Notes under the pieces: model-generated
The model's input: the letters and a program-made list of their open reading frames with translations, nothing else
The model's database searches: none
Told to the model about the DNA's origin: nothing
From: Holophagales bacterium
GTDB taxonomy: Bacteria > Acidobacteriota > Thermoanaerobaculia > UBA5066
DNA: 64,000 nucleotides
NCBI GenBank assembly: GCA_016714815.1
Contig: JADKBZ010000013.1
Location: 124,001 to 188,000, forward strand
Reading direction: 5' to 3'
Translations under genes and position numbers: made by a program
Shown: piece after piece, positions 48,092 to 56,671 of the stretch
Layout: each line of letters opens with the position of its first letter
Numbering within the stretch: the first letter of the stretch is position 1

Positions 48092-48120
48092 CGGGCGCCG
48101 CGAGGAACTCGCGGCGCCCG
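48092..48120 (+). terminator. Strong hairpin after the transposase gene
   Basis: A perfect 13-bp stem (CGGGCGCCGCGAG with CTCGCGGCGCCCG) and 3-base loop GAA start 4 bp past the stop codon. There is no T-run, so it is a terminator-like hairpin rather than a canonical intrinsic terminator. Confidence 0.6.
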
Positions 48121-48280
48121 GGGCGTTCACCAGGCTGCTTTCCATTCCGGCGACGTCGGATGTCGGCGAGGGCGGAGCTCGTCGCGGGTGTCGCGTCGCC
48201 TCGGCCGACCGGAACGTTCCGGCCCCTTGCCGGTGCGGCTCGAGCAGTCGCGGAGCCCATTGGACTAGGACGCCGACCTA

Positions 48281-48300
48281 AAAGCAAGACCTGGCCCCTA
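48281..48300. other. Second RAYT/REP-like motif
   Basis: AAGACCTGGCCCCT closely resembles AAGACCTGACCCCT at 3040-3053. It is directly followed by a 15-bp tandem repeat (CCTATCGGTCGTGAT and CCTATCGGTCGCGAC, 48297-48326) that includes the end of the immunity gene. Confidence 0.4.
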
Positions 48301-48312
48301 TCGGTCGTGATC

Positions 48313-48821
48313 CTATCGGTCGCGACTCGCCCGGGCAGTGAAGACGAGGAGTTCCCCGTCCGGAAAGCGTCCCTGCCAACCGCATGGCCAACCCCCGAGC
48401 TGGTAGGCGGTGAGTATGAACTCGAATAGCCTTCCCTGCTTCCCGAGAAACCCCGTGAAAACGCGCAGTTAAAAAGATCAGCTTGGACGTCATCCAGGAC
48501 CGTGCGATAGGGGCGCGGAACTCGGCGTGTCAACACATCGCCGAAACGTTCCAGGAGCCGGGCAAGTTCAGCGTCACGCTGCCGCAGGTTGGGGTCGCGG
48601 TAGCGGATCTCAAGCACTCGTGACTTCTCGCTCTCACGAAGTTCATTCCACGTCGGTGCCGGGTCTTCTCGCCAGGCTATTGATGTCGCTTCCTCGAAGT
48701 CCTCGATCAGCACCATAGCTCTATCTACGGTGCCCGTGACCCCGGTGAGCATCGGACCACGCTCGACGAGCTCGATCACCTCATCCACGGCGGTGTCAAA
48801 TGGCCCGTATCTACCATCCAC
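48313..48821 (-). CDS. Putative immunity protein for the AHH toxin (apparent frameshift)
   Basis: It begins inside the last codons of the toxin gene (11-bp overlap), the normal arrangement for toxin-immunity pairs. The first frame covers ~125 residues (VIELVERGPMLTGVTG, FNCAFSRGF). From about 48445 the second frame gives GKQGRLFEFILTAYQLGGWP and LLVFTARASRDR before TAG at 48313. One missing base explains the break; joined product ~169 residues. No family name is certain; the immunity role is inferred from position. Confidence 0.55.
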
Positions 48822-50172
48822 GGATGCGCCTCAACTCTCTCTGCCACAGGACCAAGGTAGCCCCTTGCGACTGATACATCGGCAGACCAGTACCCAGGAG
48901 CTCGCGCAGACCACCTTGTAACTCGAATACGTGGCGCTCGAGCTTGCGTACCGGTGCCTGGAGACTTAGTGCGTCGAGTTGATTCCGCACGAACTGGCTG
49001 TACAACGCGTGATAACCCCTGTGGCGTGACAGGGGACTGATGGAGAGTTCATCAGGAATGCGGAGGAACCTCCCGTTGGCGGCGACATCCAAATCCATTC
49101 CGATCGCCTGCAGAACCGGGTGAGCCCGGAGTTCCCCCATAACAAGGTGATGGGCTTGATAGGGACTCCACGGCGTGTTCGGGGGCAAGCCCATTTCCGA
49201 CAGCAGGGCCCCTCCAAGCACACGCGAGCTGCCGCCTGTCACCTGACCGGGAGTGCCCGGAATTAGTCGACGTCTCGGCAGCAGATCTCGAATGTCTGTA
49301 CTGAGAACCTGCGCTAGACGGCTCGGGTTGACGTCAAGCCTACTCGAGGCCCATCGCCCAAACTGTCCGATCCTCCCGCCGAGGTACGAGCCTCCCTCGC
49401 CTATGACGGCGTTGATCCCCGCTCCGACGGCGAGCTCGCCAAGCGAGTAGTCCTCGCCCTTCCACTCCCGTCGAGCAATCTCGCTCCCGACGTTGAGGCC
49501 GGCTTCCGCTCCCGTGCGCAACCCCCACCGCGCGACCCTCCCGAGATGGCGTAGCTTGCCGAGACTGGAAAGCCCAGAGGTGGTGAAGCCGAGACCGAAG
49601 TCGATGCCGGCGTCTTTCCAGCTGTAGCCAGCGCAACCCTCGTCGTGCGTCAGGCACGTGATCCCGAAGCCGATCGCCACCGAAACACCACCGCCGATCG
49701 CGTTGTCAGCGAGCGCAATCGTGCCTGTGGGATCCGTAGCCTCGTTCGGCCTCCAGCCGACGTAGGCGTACTTGTTCGGGCTATCGATATCGCCTGCTGG
49801 GTCTTCAGAGAGCCAGTTCCCGACCCCCTCTGAGAATCCGCACCCAAAGTCCCCGCATCCCCAGTGCAGTTCGTGGCTTACACCGCTCGACACCCCGACG
49901 AGAGGCGTGCCCAAGAAGTCGAAAACCCGGACGCGAGTTTCGGGATAGCTCGGCTCGAAGACCGTCAGCGGTTGCGGCCGCAGCTCGTCGCCGCGGAAGA
50001 GCACGAAGCCGCTCGAGCTATCGACGACGTCGCCCGTCGCGAGCGCGCGCTCGAGCGAGAGCGGCGCGAGATCCGGCGCGCCCAGCGCTGCTCCGCTCCG
50101 CGGCACTGACGCCAGCGCCGCGGGCGCCACCAGCGCCAGCACGAGCACGGCGAGCCAGAGCCTGCGTATCAC
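48811..50172 (-). CDS. Short secreted Rhs-type polymorphic toxin with AHH nuclease tip
   Basis: 453 residues from a GTG start. A Sec signal peptide (LWLAVLVLALVAPAALA) is followed by ~100 residues and the Rhs-associated core motif NWLSEDPAGDIDSPNKYAYV ending DPTG at 147-150. After a Gly/Ala-rich spacer, the C-terminus has A340-H341-H342, N366-G367, H384, H388 and Y391, the pattern of the AHH/HNH-like nuclease family. It lacks the thousand-residue Rhs barrel, so it is either a minimal secreted toxin or the truncated 3' end of one. Immunity gene downstream, recombinase gene 48 bp upstream. Its N-terminal half is duplicated at 63166-63620. Confidence 0.82.
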   Translation of the reverse strand: MIRRLWLAVLVLALVAPAALASVPRSGAALGAPDLAPLSLERALATGDVVDSSSGFVLFRGDELRPQPLTVFEPSYPETRVRVFDFLGTPLVGVSSGVSHELHWGCGDFGCGFSEGVGNWLSEDPAGDIDSPNKYAYVGWRPNEATDPTGTIALADNAIGGGVSVAIGFGITCLTHDEGCAGYSWKDAGIDFGLGFTTSGLSSLGKLRHLGRVARWGLRTGAEAGLNVGSEIARREWKGEDYSLGELAVGAGINAVIGEGGSYLGGRIGQFGRWASSRLDVNPSRLAQVLSTDIRDLLPRRRLIPGTPGQVTGGSSRVLGGALLSEMGLPPNTPWSPYQAHHLVMGELRAHPVLQAIGMDLDVAANGRFLRIPDELSISPLSRHRGYHALYSQFVRNQLDALSLQAPVRKLERHVFELQGGLRELLGTGLPMYQSQGATLVLWQRELRRIRGW

Positions 50173-50220
50173 AGCGAAGAGGAGTTTAGCGGCTGAGAGA
50201 GGAGCAGCGCGCGCGGCGTT

Positions 50221-51288
50221 CTACGGCTCGACGTCGCCCTCGGGCGCCTCCGACCTCACGAGGCCCTCGTCGTGGCTCTGCGGGGCCTCCTGGGCGTGCG
50301 GCGCGGCCTTCAGCTTCGCCCCCGGATGCGTGGCCGAGTGGATCTGCTTGAGCTTGTCGATGGCGACCTGGGTGTAGATCTGGGTCGTCTCGAGCTTGGA
50401 GTGGCCGAGCATCTCCTGGACGTAGCGGATGTCGGCGCCCCCTTCGAGCATCAGCGTCGCCATGGTGTGCCGGAAGAGGTGACAGGCGCCTTCCTTCTCG
50501 ATGCCGGAGGCCTCGACGTAGCGCCTCACTTCGTGGCCGAGGTAGTCGGGGTTGAAGGGACGGCCGTGGTAGGCCAGGAAGAGGGCGCCCTCGTCGGGCG
50601 GGACGACGAGCTGGGGTCTTACGGTGAGGACGTAGCGGTCGATCCAGGCCAGGGCCCTCTCCCCGATCGGGACGACCCGGTCCTTGCGCCCTTTCCCTTC
50701 CCGGATCATCAGCGTCCCGCGCGTGAAGCCGACGTCGTAGAGGGCGAGGTGGCAGAGCTCGCTCCGCCGGATGCCGGTGGAGTAGAGGGTCTCCAGGATC
50801 GCTCGGTCCCTGAGGCCGTAGGGGGTCGCAAGGTCAGGCTCGGCGAGGACCTTCTCGACCTCCTCGACGGTGAGGATGTTGCGCGGGAGCCTCACGCCCA
50901 GGCGCGGCAGGTCGAGGTCGGAGGCGGGGTTTGCCAGGACGTAGCTCTGCCTCACGAGCCAGCGGAAGAGGTAGCGGACGTTGCCCAGGAGCTGGTACTG
51001 GGTCCGGAAGGAGAGGGGCGAGCCGTTCTGGCGGCGGTAGTGGTAGAGCATCCTCTGGTAGCGCTCCAGGATCGGCTTGGTGACCTCCTCGGGGCGCGTG
51101 ATCCCTCGCTCGTGGCACCACTCGACGAAGCGCCACAGGGTCCATTCCCTCTTCTCCACGGTCATGTCGGTCAGCCCCCTGACCCTCTGGGCCTCGACGT
51201 AGGCCCGCACGAGGACGACGAGGCCGCGCGGGTCGGCGCTGGCGCCCGGGAGGAGGCTCCACCTCTTGCGCGCGCCCTTCCTCGCCAC
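50221..51288 (-). CDS. Tyrosine recombinase (XerC/D-like integrase)
   Basis: 355 residues. A SAM-like N-terminal DNA-binding domain (~20-120) precedes the catalytic domain with R174 (GIRRSEL), K199/K202, H270-x-x-R273 (CHLFRHT), H296 and nucleophile Y305 (TQIYTQV): the complete active set. A 45-residue charged tail follows. It lies 3 bp after the primase gene and 48 bp before the Rhs toxin. Such a recombinase could integrate the surrounding element or resolve its duplicates. A degraded copy of its 3' end lies at 63655-64000. Confidence 0.92.
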   Translation of the reverse strand: MARKGARKRWSLLPGASADPRGLVVLVRAYVEAQRVRGLTDMTVEKREWTLWRFVEWCHERGITRPEEVTKPILERYQRMLYHYRRQNGSPLSFRTQYQLLGNVRYLFRWLVRQSYVLANPASDLDLPRLGVRLPRNILTVEEVEKVLAEPDLATPYGLRDRAILETLYSTGIRRSELCHLALYDVGFTRGTLMIREGKGRKDRVVPIGERALAWIDRYVLTVRPQLVVPPDEGALFLAYHGRPFNPDYLGHEVRRYVEASGIEKEGACHLFRHTMATLMLEGGADIRYVQEMLGHSKLETTQIYTQVAIDKLKQIHSATHPGAKLKAAPHAQEAPQSHDEGLVRSEAPEGDVEP

Positions 51289-51291
51289 GGC

Positions 51292-54200
51292 TCAGAGCCC
51301 CTTCTCGATCCGGCGCAGCTGGAGGGGGGCGAGCGGGACGCCGGCCTTGGGGTACGACAGGACTTCGAGGTGCGGCCCGAGGGGAGAGGTTTCGGTCTCT
51401 TCGTGAGAGAAGCCGTTCAAGTGCGTATGGGGAGCGGGCTCAGGGTCTTCCTCCTCGCCCCGCCCACCCACCGACCGCGGGCCGACCGGGCCCCGACCAG
51501 GGGCCGACTGCTGGGCGGTCAGCCCCGACCGCTCGGGCAAATACCCCGACCACTCGGAGTCGTACTCGCCGAGGAGGTGGGGATCGATGAGTCCGACGAG
51601 GAAGCGGGAGCCGTCCTTTCCTTCGCCCTGGTAGACGAGCTCGTAGACGAAGCTCTGCCCACGCCCTCCACGATGGATCAGGAGGTACTCCAGCTCGACG
51701 AGCCGCGCCAGGTGGACCTTGAGCTGTGTGTCGCCCCAGCCGGTGAAGACGCGGACGTCCCGGCGCGAAAAACGGATGTCCTCGCGGGCCACCCCGTGTC
51801 GCTCGACGAGGCCCGCGAGCATCTCGTCGAGATGCCCGAGGAGCCTTCGGGTCTGCGGGGGGAGCTCGTCGAGGGAGCGGCCGAGGACCTCGGCGGCGAG
51901 GCGGCCCGCGAGGGCGACGTCGTCGAGGGTGGCCTCGACGTACTCGACGAGCTCTCCCCCGTCGACCATCACGCTCTTGACCTCCCTCTGGTACTGGTGG
52001 AGGAGCGCGATGGCCTCGATGAGCTTCAAGTATTTGACGTGGTCGCGCCGGGCCCGGGTCTTCTCGTCGAGGAAGGTGAGGCGCCGGGCGTAGGGATTGT
52101 GGACGGGGAGGGGGCGCAGGAGCCTCTGGGCGTTGCGGTGGACCTTCAGGGCCTTGGGCTTGCGGCGTGAGGCGAGGATCCCTTCGAGGGTGGAGGCCTC
52201 GCGCTGCAGCTCGTGGATCCTCCGCGTCTGCTCGCGGCTCTCGTCGACGGTCAGGACGAGGCAGCGGTTGAGGAGCTCTTCGTCGATCTCGACGGCCGTC
52301 GTCGTCAGGAAGATCATCACGGGCCCTTCGACGCGGTACTCCTGGGTGACGAGCTTGCCAGTCTGGGGGTCCTTGCCGGTGGAGGCGATCGTCAGCTCGC
52401 CCTCGGACTGGAGGAGCTTGAGGGCGTAGGTGGCTCTCTCGGCCCCCTCCTCCTCGGCGATGGCGAGGACCTTGTGCGAGAGGCTCTTGGTCTCACCGAA
52501 GTAGAAGAGCGACATGCCGGTGAGGGCCGAGTACTTCTCGCGCTCCTCTTCCGGCAGGAAGGCGAGGACGGCCTCCATGAGCGCCGACTTCCCCGCAGCC
52601 GACGAGGACTGGACGATGACGGCGAGAGGACGGTCGAGCTTGCGAGAGGTCACAGCCAGGTAGGCCGTGAGCTTGTTGGTCTCCTCGCCGACGAGGCCGC
52701 AGGCGTCGAAGTCCGCGAGGATGCGCGTGAGGAGGTTCGGGTCTTTCAGGAGGTCGAGGGCTTCCCGGGTCTCGTCGTCGGTGAGGCGGACGGCCCTGGC
52801 CTTCGGCTCGAGCGCTCTTCGGATGGTTTCCTGCTGGAGGTCCTCGGCGCGGCGCAGGACCTGGCCGAGGTCGCGCTTGACGGTCTCTTCCGTCACGCCC
52901 AGCTCGTGCGCGGCCTGCTTCTCGAAGGCGGCCCTCTGACGGGCGGAGTAGAGGTCGAGGGTGTCGACGAAGAAGCCGGCGAGAGGTGACGGCGGTGCGA
53001 AGAGGGCCTCGGCCTCGGGGCCTTCGCGGGTGACGAGGACGTTGAGCTTCAGGACGCCCCAGGAGAGGTTCTTCCTCAGGCCTCGGAGGCGGTAACGGCG
53101 GTCGCCGAGGCTGAGCGTGACCTCGTCGAGGTCGGGGGTCTCGGTCGTTGGGGTCGTTGGGGTCGTTGGGGTCGTTGACGGCGTAGAGGTCGTCGTGGCC
53201 GCTGGCTTCTCTTCTTTAGCGGCTAAAGGGGCCGGCTGCTCGTTCGTGCGTACGACGGGGTCCGGTGGGACGGGTGGGATGAATGAAGCCGGGAGGGGCG
53301 CGGCCGGAGGCGGCACGGCCGCCTCGGCCGGCGCCGCGACAGCGGCACTCACCGCCGTGCCCTCCGTCGTCGGCGTGGTCGTGGTCGTCGTGACGCTCTC
53401 CGGCCGCCTGCCGTTCCCCATCCACGCCGCGGTCCTGAGAAGAAGGCCGAGTGCCTTCCCCGCCGGCTGGACCTTGAGGGCGTACTCGTTGGCGTCCATC
53501 CCCTTCGGAAACTGGACGCGCGAGCAGCCGATCCCCGCGGCCGTCAGCTTCTTCGCGAGGCTCTCCGCGGCCTTGTCGCCAGCGTCGTCGCGGTCGTAGG
53601 CGATCAGGACGTGCTCGGTGCCGTACGTCTTGAAGGCGGCGAGGTGGTCGTGCGTGAAGCCCTCCACGCCGTAGGAGGCCGTGACGTTGCGGAAGCCCGC
53701 GCACCAGAAAGTCAGCGCGTCGATGAGCGACTCGCAGAGGATGACTTCCTTCGAGGAGACGAGGGCTTCGACGTTGAAGACGCCGCGGTGAGGGCCGGGG
53801 AGGTAGAGGTGGAGCGGCGTGCCGGCGCGGAGCTGGTGGGTCGGCGTGATCTTCCGGCCGTAGGCGCCGAGGACCTCGCCGCCTTCGCCGAAGATGCCGA
53901 TGACTAACGATCCGTTGAGGTGTTCGTGGCCGCTGTCGCGCAGGACTCCGAGCTTCTGAAGCCGTGTCCGGATCTCCTGGCCGGCTTTGCGGCTCATGGC
54001 GGGGAGGCGGTAGCCGAGGGTGCGGTTGGCGTAGCCGAGCTTGAAGCGGTCGACGAGCTCGGGATGCACGAGGCCCCGCCTCTCGAGATAGCCGAGGGCC
54101 TCCGGGCTCTCCTTCAGCGTCTGGTGGTAGTAGCCGATCACCTGCCCGAGCAGCTCGCGGTCGTCGGCGTCGAGGTCGACGGGCGAGGCGAGCTGCGGGA

Positions 54201-54528
54201 CGCTGGTGTGCTTCGGCGGACCATCCAGCGAGGGCAGCGTCGGGAAGAAGTCGGCCCGCAGGATCTCGACGGCGTGCCGGAAGCTCACCCCTTCGGCCTT
54301 CATCACCCAGTCGATCGGCGAGCCGCCGGTCTGACAGGCGCCGAGGCAGTGCCAGAGGTTCTTGCCGGGCGTCACGACGAGGGACGGCTCGCGGTCGTCG
54401 TGGAAGGGGCAGCGACCGATCAGATCGGCGCCGTGCCGCTTCAGCTCGACACCCCGGGCCTCGGCCAGACGTTCGAGGCTGACCTCCTGCCGGACCCTCT
54501 GGAGCAGCTCGTCGGGGATTCGCGCCAT
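51292..54528 (-). CDS. Element-encoded DNA primase with Toprim and P-loop ATPase domains
   Basis: 1,078 residues from the ATG at 54528, preceded by GGGAG at a 7-nt spacing. Order: CHC2 zinc finger (C40, H43, C61, C65), Toprim domain with CESLIDALTFW and AYDRDDAGDKAAE, a Thr/Pro-rich linker (~530-590), then a P-loop region (SSSAAGKSALMEAVL near 640), a helical domain and a C-terminal winged-helix-like part. This replicative primase/helicase-like architecture is typical of plasmids, phages and integrative elements. Transcribed with the recombinase; diverges from the XRE regulator. Confidence 0.85.
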   Translation of the reverse strand: MARIPDELLQRVRQEVSLERLAEARGVELKRHGADLIGRCPFHDDREPSLVVTPGKNLWHCLGACQTGGSPIDWVMKAEGVSFRHAVEILRADFFPTLPSLDGPPKHTSVPQLASPVDLDADDRELLGQVIGYYHQTLKESPEALGYLERRGLVHPELVDRFKLGYANRTLGYRLPAMSRKAGQEIRTRLQKLGVLRDSGHEHLNGSLVIGIFGEGGEVLGAYGRKITPTHQLRAGTPLHLYLPGPHRGVFNVEALVSSKEVILCESLIDALTFWCAGFRNVTASYGVEGFTHDHLAAFKTYGTEHVLIAYDRDDAGDKAAESLAKKLTAAGIGCSRVQFPKGMDANEYALKVQPAGKALGLLLRTAAWMGNGRRPESVTTTTTTPTTEGTAVSAAVAAPAEAAVPPPAAPLPASFIPPVPPDPVVRTNEQPAPLAAKEEKPAATTTSTPSTTPTTPTTPTTETPDLDEVTLSLGDRRYRLRGLRKNLSWGVLKLNVLVTREGPEAEALFAPPSPLAGFFVDTLDLYSARQRAAFEKQAAHELGVTEETVKRDLGQVLRRAEDLQQETIRRALEPKARAVRLTDDETREALDLLKDPNLLTRILADFDACGLVGEETNKLTAYLAVTSRKLDRPLAVIVQSSSAAGKSALMEAVLAFLPEEEREKYSALTGMSLFYFGETKSLSHKVLAIAEEEGAERATYALKLLQSEGELTIASTGKDPQTGKLVTQEYRVEGPVMIFLTTTAVEIDEELLNRCLVLTVDESREQTRRIHELQREASTLEGILASRRKPKALKVHRNAQRLLRPLPVHNPYARRLTFLDEKTRARRDHVKYLKLIEAIALLHQYQREVKSVMVDGGELVEYVEATLDDVALAGRLAAEVLGRSLDELPPQTRRLLGHLDEMLAGLVERHGVAREDIRFSRRDVRVFTGWGDTQLKVHLARLVELEYLLIHRGGRGQSFVYELVYQGEGKDGSRFLVGLIDPHLLGEYDSEWSGYLPERSGLTAQQSAPGRGPVGPRSVGGRGEEEDPEPAPHTHLNGFSHEETETSPLGPHLEVLSYPKAGVPLAPLQLRRIEKGL

Positions 54529-54595
54529 GTCGTGGCTCCCTTCGTCGAAAACCCGGTTTCCGGGAGAGGGCGTCAAGAGGGTTGTTTCTCTCCTG

Positions 54596-54628
54596 ATGCG
54601 TACTAGTAAACTACCCCTTATATGCGTA
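54596..54628. promoter_or_regulatory. Candidate operator: direct repeats of ATGCGTA in the divergent intergenic region
   Basis: Two ATGCGTA units (54596-54602 and 54622-54628) lie 26 bp apart in a locally AT-rich 123-bp gap between the primase and XRE genes, with the palindrome TACTAGTA overlapping the first (from 54601). Spacing near 2.5 turns and proximity to an autoregulator suggest binding by the XRE protein. The gene start is set by AAGGAGG at 54635-54641. Confidence 0.5.
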
Positions 54629-54651
54629 TCATTCAAGGAGGATCGTGAGTC

Positions 54652-55035
54652 ATGTCTACCCTCCTCCTCATGGAACGGACCCGGGACTCGGTTTCCTTCG
54701 GGCGCCGCCTGAAAGACGCCCGTCAGCGGCGGGGCCTCTCGCAGAAGGAGCTGGCCGGCATGATCGAGCTCCATCCTCGACAGGTCAGTAAGTACGAGAT
54801 GGGCACGTCCTTCCCCACGGTCGCCAAGCTGCTCGAGCTGGTCCGCGCCCTCAGGGCCTCGCCCGAGGAGCTGTTCGCCGACGTCAGCGCCGCCCCGGAG
54901 ATGCCGATCCGTAACGTGCGGCTCCTGGAGAGGTTCCGGGAGCTGGAGCAGATGCCCCGGCACGACCAGGAGACCGTCGTCGAGCTGATCGACGCGATGA
55001 TCGCCAAGGGCAAGATCCGAAAGCTCGTCGGCTGA
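54652..55035 (+). CDS. XRE-family regulator, probable controller protein of the restriction system
   Basis: 127 residues. A helix-turn-helix domain at ~15-72 (LSQKELAGMIELHPRQVSKYE) is followed by a short helical dimerisation tail. It is the first gene of the plus-strand set regulator-methyltransferase-endonuclease, with 28 bp to the methyltransferase, as expected of a restriction controller (C) protein that delays endonuclease synthesis. It is longer than the usual 80-100 residues, and it may also regulate the divergent primase-recombinase operon. Confidence 0.78.
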   Translation: MSTLLLMERTRDSVSFGRRLKDARQRRGLSQKELAGMIELHPRQVSKYEMGTSFPTVAKLLELVRALRASPEELFADVSAAPEMPIRNVRLLERFRELEQMPRHDQETVVELIDAMIAKGKIRKLVG

Positions 55036-55063
55036 GGGCTCTCCTCCCTAGAATCGAGTCGGA

Positions 55064-56671
55064 ATGAAGGCAAACGCCGCGACCGCCGCACGGCCGACAC
55101 CTCTGGCGCTTCCGCTGGAAGGGAGCCCCGCGGAAGAGGCCGCCCTTCTCGGCGGGTTGCACCTTCAGGAGCAGGCAGCTGAGCGGCGGCGAGAGCTGGG
55201 GCAGTACTTCACGCCGGTGCCCGTGGCTCGCTTCATGGCCCGGCTGGCTCGTCCGGGCCGCCGAGTCCGCCGCATCCTCGATCCGGGAGCCGGCTCCGGG
55301 GTGCTGGCGTGCGCGCTTCTGGAGGAGCTTCCCGACGGCGCCGGCCCGGTCCACGTGGACGCCTTCGAGGTGGACCACGGCCTGGCCCGGGTTTGCGCGG
55401 ACTCGCTCTCGCGGGCGCAGGCGTGGCTCCTGGGTCGCGGAATCGAGATGACGTTCAAGGTGCACGAGACGGACTTCGTCCGGGCGAATGCCTCGTGTCT
55501 GTCGACGTCGCTCTTCGAGAGCGCGACGCCCGACCCGTACGACGTGGCGATCCTGAATCCCCCGTACTTCAAGCTCGCCAAGGCCGACCCGCGCGCCCGC
55601 GCGGCCGCCGAGATCGTGCACGGGCAGCCGAATATCTACGCGCTGTTCCTGGCGATCACGGCGAGCCTGCTGGCCGAGAAGGGGGTGATGGTGAGCATCA
55701 CGCCCCGCAGCTTCACGACGGGGGACTACTTCCGGAGCTTCCGCGAGCACCTCTTCTCGCAGGTGACGCCCGAGACGGTGCATCTGTTCGATTCGCGCCA
55801 GGACGCCTTCTCGAAGGACGAGGTCCTTCAGGAAAACGTGATCGTCCGGGCCCGCAAGGCGAAGCCCGCGCCGGACGCCAGCGTGCAGGTGAGCACGAGC
55901 GCGGGGGTGTCGGACCTGGGCCGGCCGAGGACACGGACGGTGCCGCTGGAGTCGGTGGTCGACCTGCGCTCGCGCGACTTCGTCCTGCACATCCCGACCG
56001 CCGAGACGGACGACGAGGTGCTGTCGTTCGTGCGCGCCTGGCCGCAAACGCTCGGCTCGCTCGGTCTGTCGGTCTCGACGGGGCCGGTGGTGGCATTCCG
56101 GGCGCGGGAGAGCCTGCTGTATGAGGCGGACGCCGCCGAGGAGGCTGTGCCTCTTCTCTGGCTTCAGCACGTGCAGTCGATGGCGGTGCGCTGGCCGATC
56201 CCCGGCGTCCACAAGCCACAGTTTTTCCGCGTGGAGCCGTCGACGCAGAAGCTCCTCCTGCCGAGCGATAACTACGTGGTGATGCGGAGGTTCTCGGCCA
56301 AGGAGGAAGCGCGTCGGCTGGTCGCCGCGCCGCTCTACGGACGCGAGCTCTCCGAAAGCACGCTCGCTCTGGAGAATCACCTCAATTACATCTACCGCCT
56401 GCGCGGGTCGCTGACGCGCGCCGAGGCGACGGGGCTTTCGGCAGTGATCGGAAGCGCCCTTCTCGATCGTTACTTCCGCGTCTCCAACGGCAACACGCAG
56501 GTGAATGCGACGGAGCTGCGCGCGCTGCCCCTTCCCGCTCTCCGTGAGATCACGGCGATCGGCGAGGAGCTGCTCGACGGCCCCGACGCCGCCGCACGTG
56601 CCGAAGAGGTGATGACGCGGATCCTCCACGTGCCCGCGGTTCTGCGGGCCGAGATCGGACGGCATGGGTAA
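55064..56671 (+). CDS. DNA adenine N6-methyltransferase, PstI/BsuBI-type modification enzyme
   Basis: 535 residues. SAM motif I is LDPGAGSGVLA (~71-81) and the catalytic motif NPPY is at 165-168, as in gamma-type N6-adenine methylases. QYFTPVPVARFMA precedes motif I. The C-terminal half should contain the target recognition domain. It overlaps the endonuclease gene by 8 bp. By family, PstI/BsuBI enzymes recognise CTGCAG; that specificity here is inferred from the partner. Confidence 0.9.
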   Translation: MKANAATAARPTPLALPLEGSPAEEAALLGGLHLQEQAAERRRELGQYFTPVPVARFMARLARPGRRVRRILDPGAGSGVLACALLEELPDGAGPVHVDAFEVDHGLARVCADSLSRAQAWLLGRGIEMTFKVHETDFVRANASCLSTSLFESATPDPYDVAILNPPYFKLAKADPRARAAAEIVHGQPNIYALFLAITASLLAEKGVMVSITPRSFTTGDYFRSFREHLFSQVTPETVHLFDSRQDAFSKDEVLQENVIVRARKAKPAPDASVQVSTSAGVSDLGRPRTRTVPLESVVDLRSRDFVLHIPTAETDDEVLSFVRAWPQTLGSLGLSVSTGPVVAFRARESLLYEADAAEEAVPLLWLQHVQSMAVRWPIPGVHKPQFFRVEPSTQKLLLPSDNYVVMRRFSAKEEARRLVAAPLYGRELSESTLALENHLNYIYRLRGSLTRAEATGLSAVIGSALLDRYFRVSNGNTQVNATELRALPLPALREITAIGEELLDGPDAAARAEEVMTRILHVPAVLRAEIGRHG

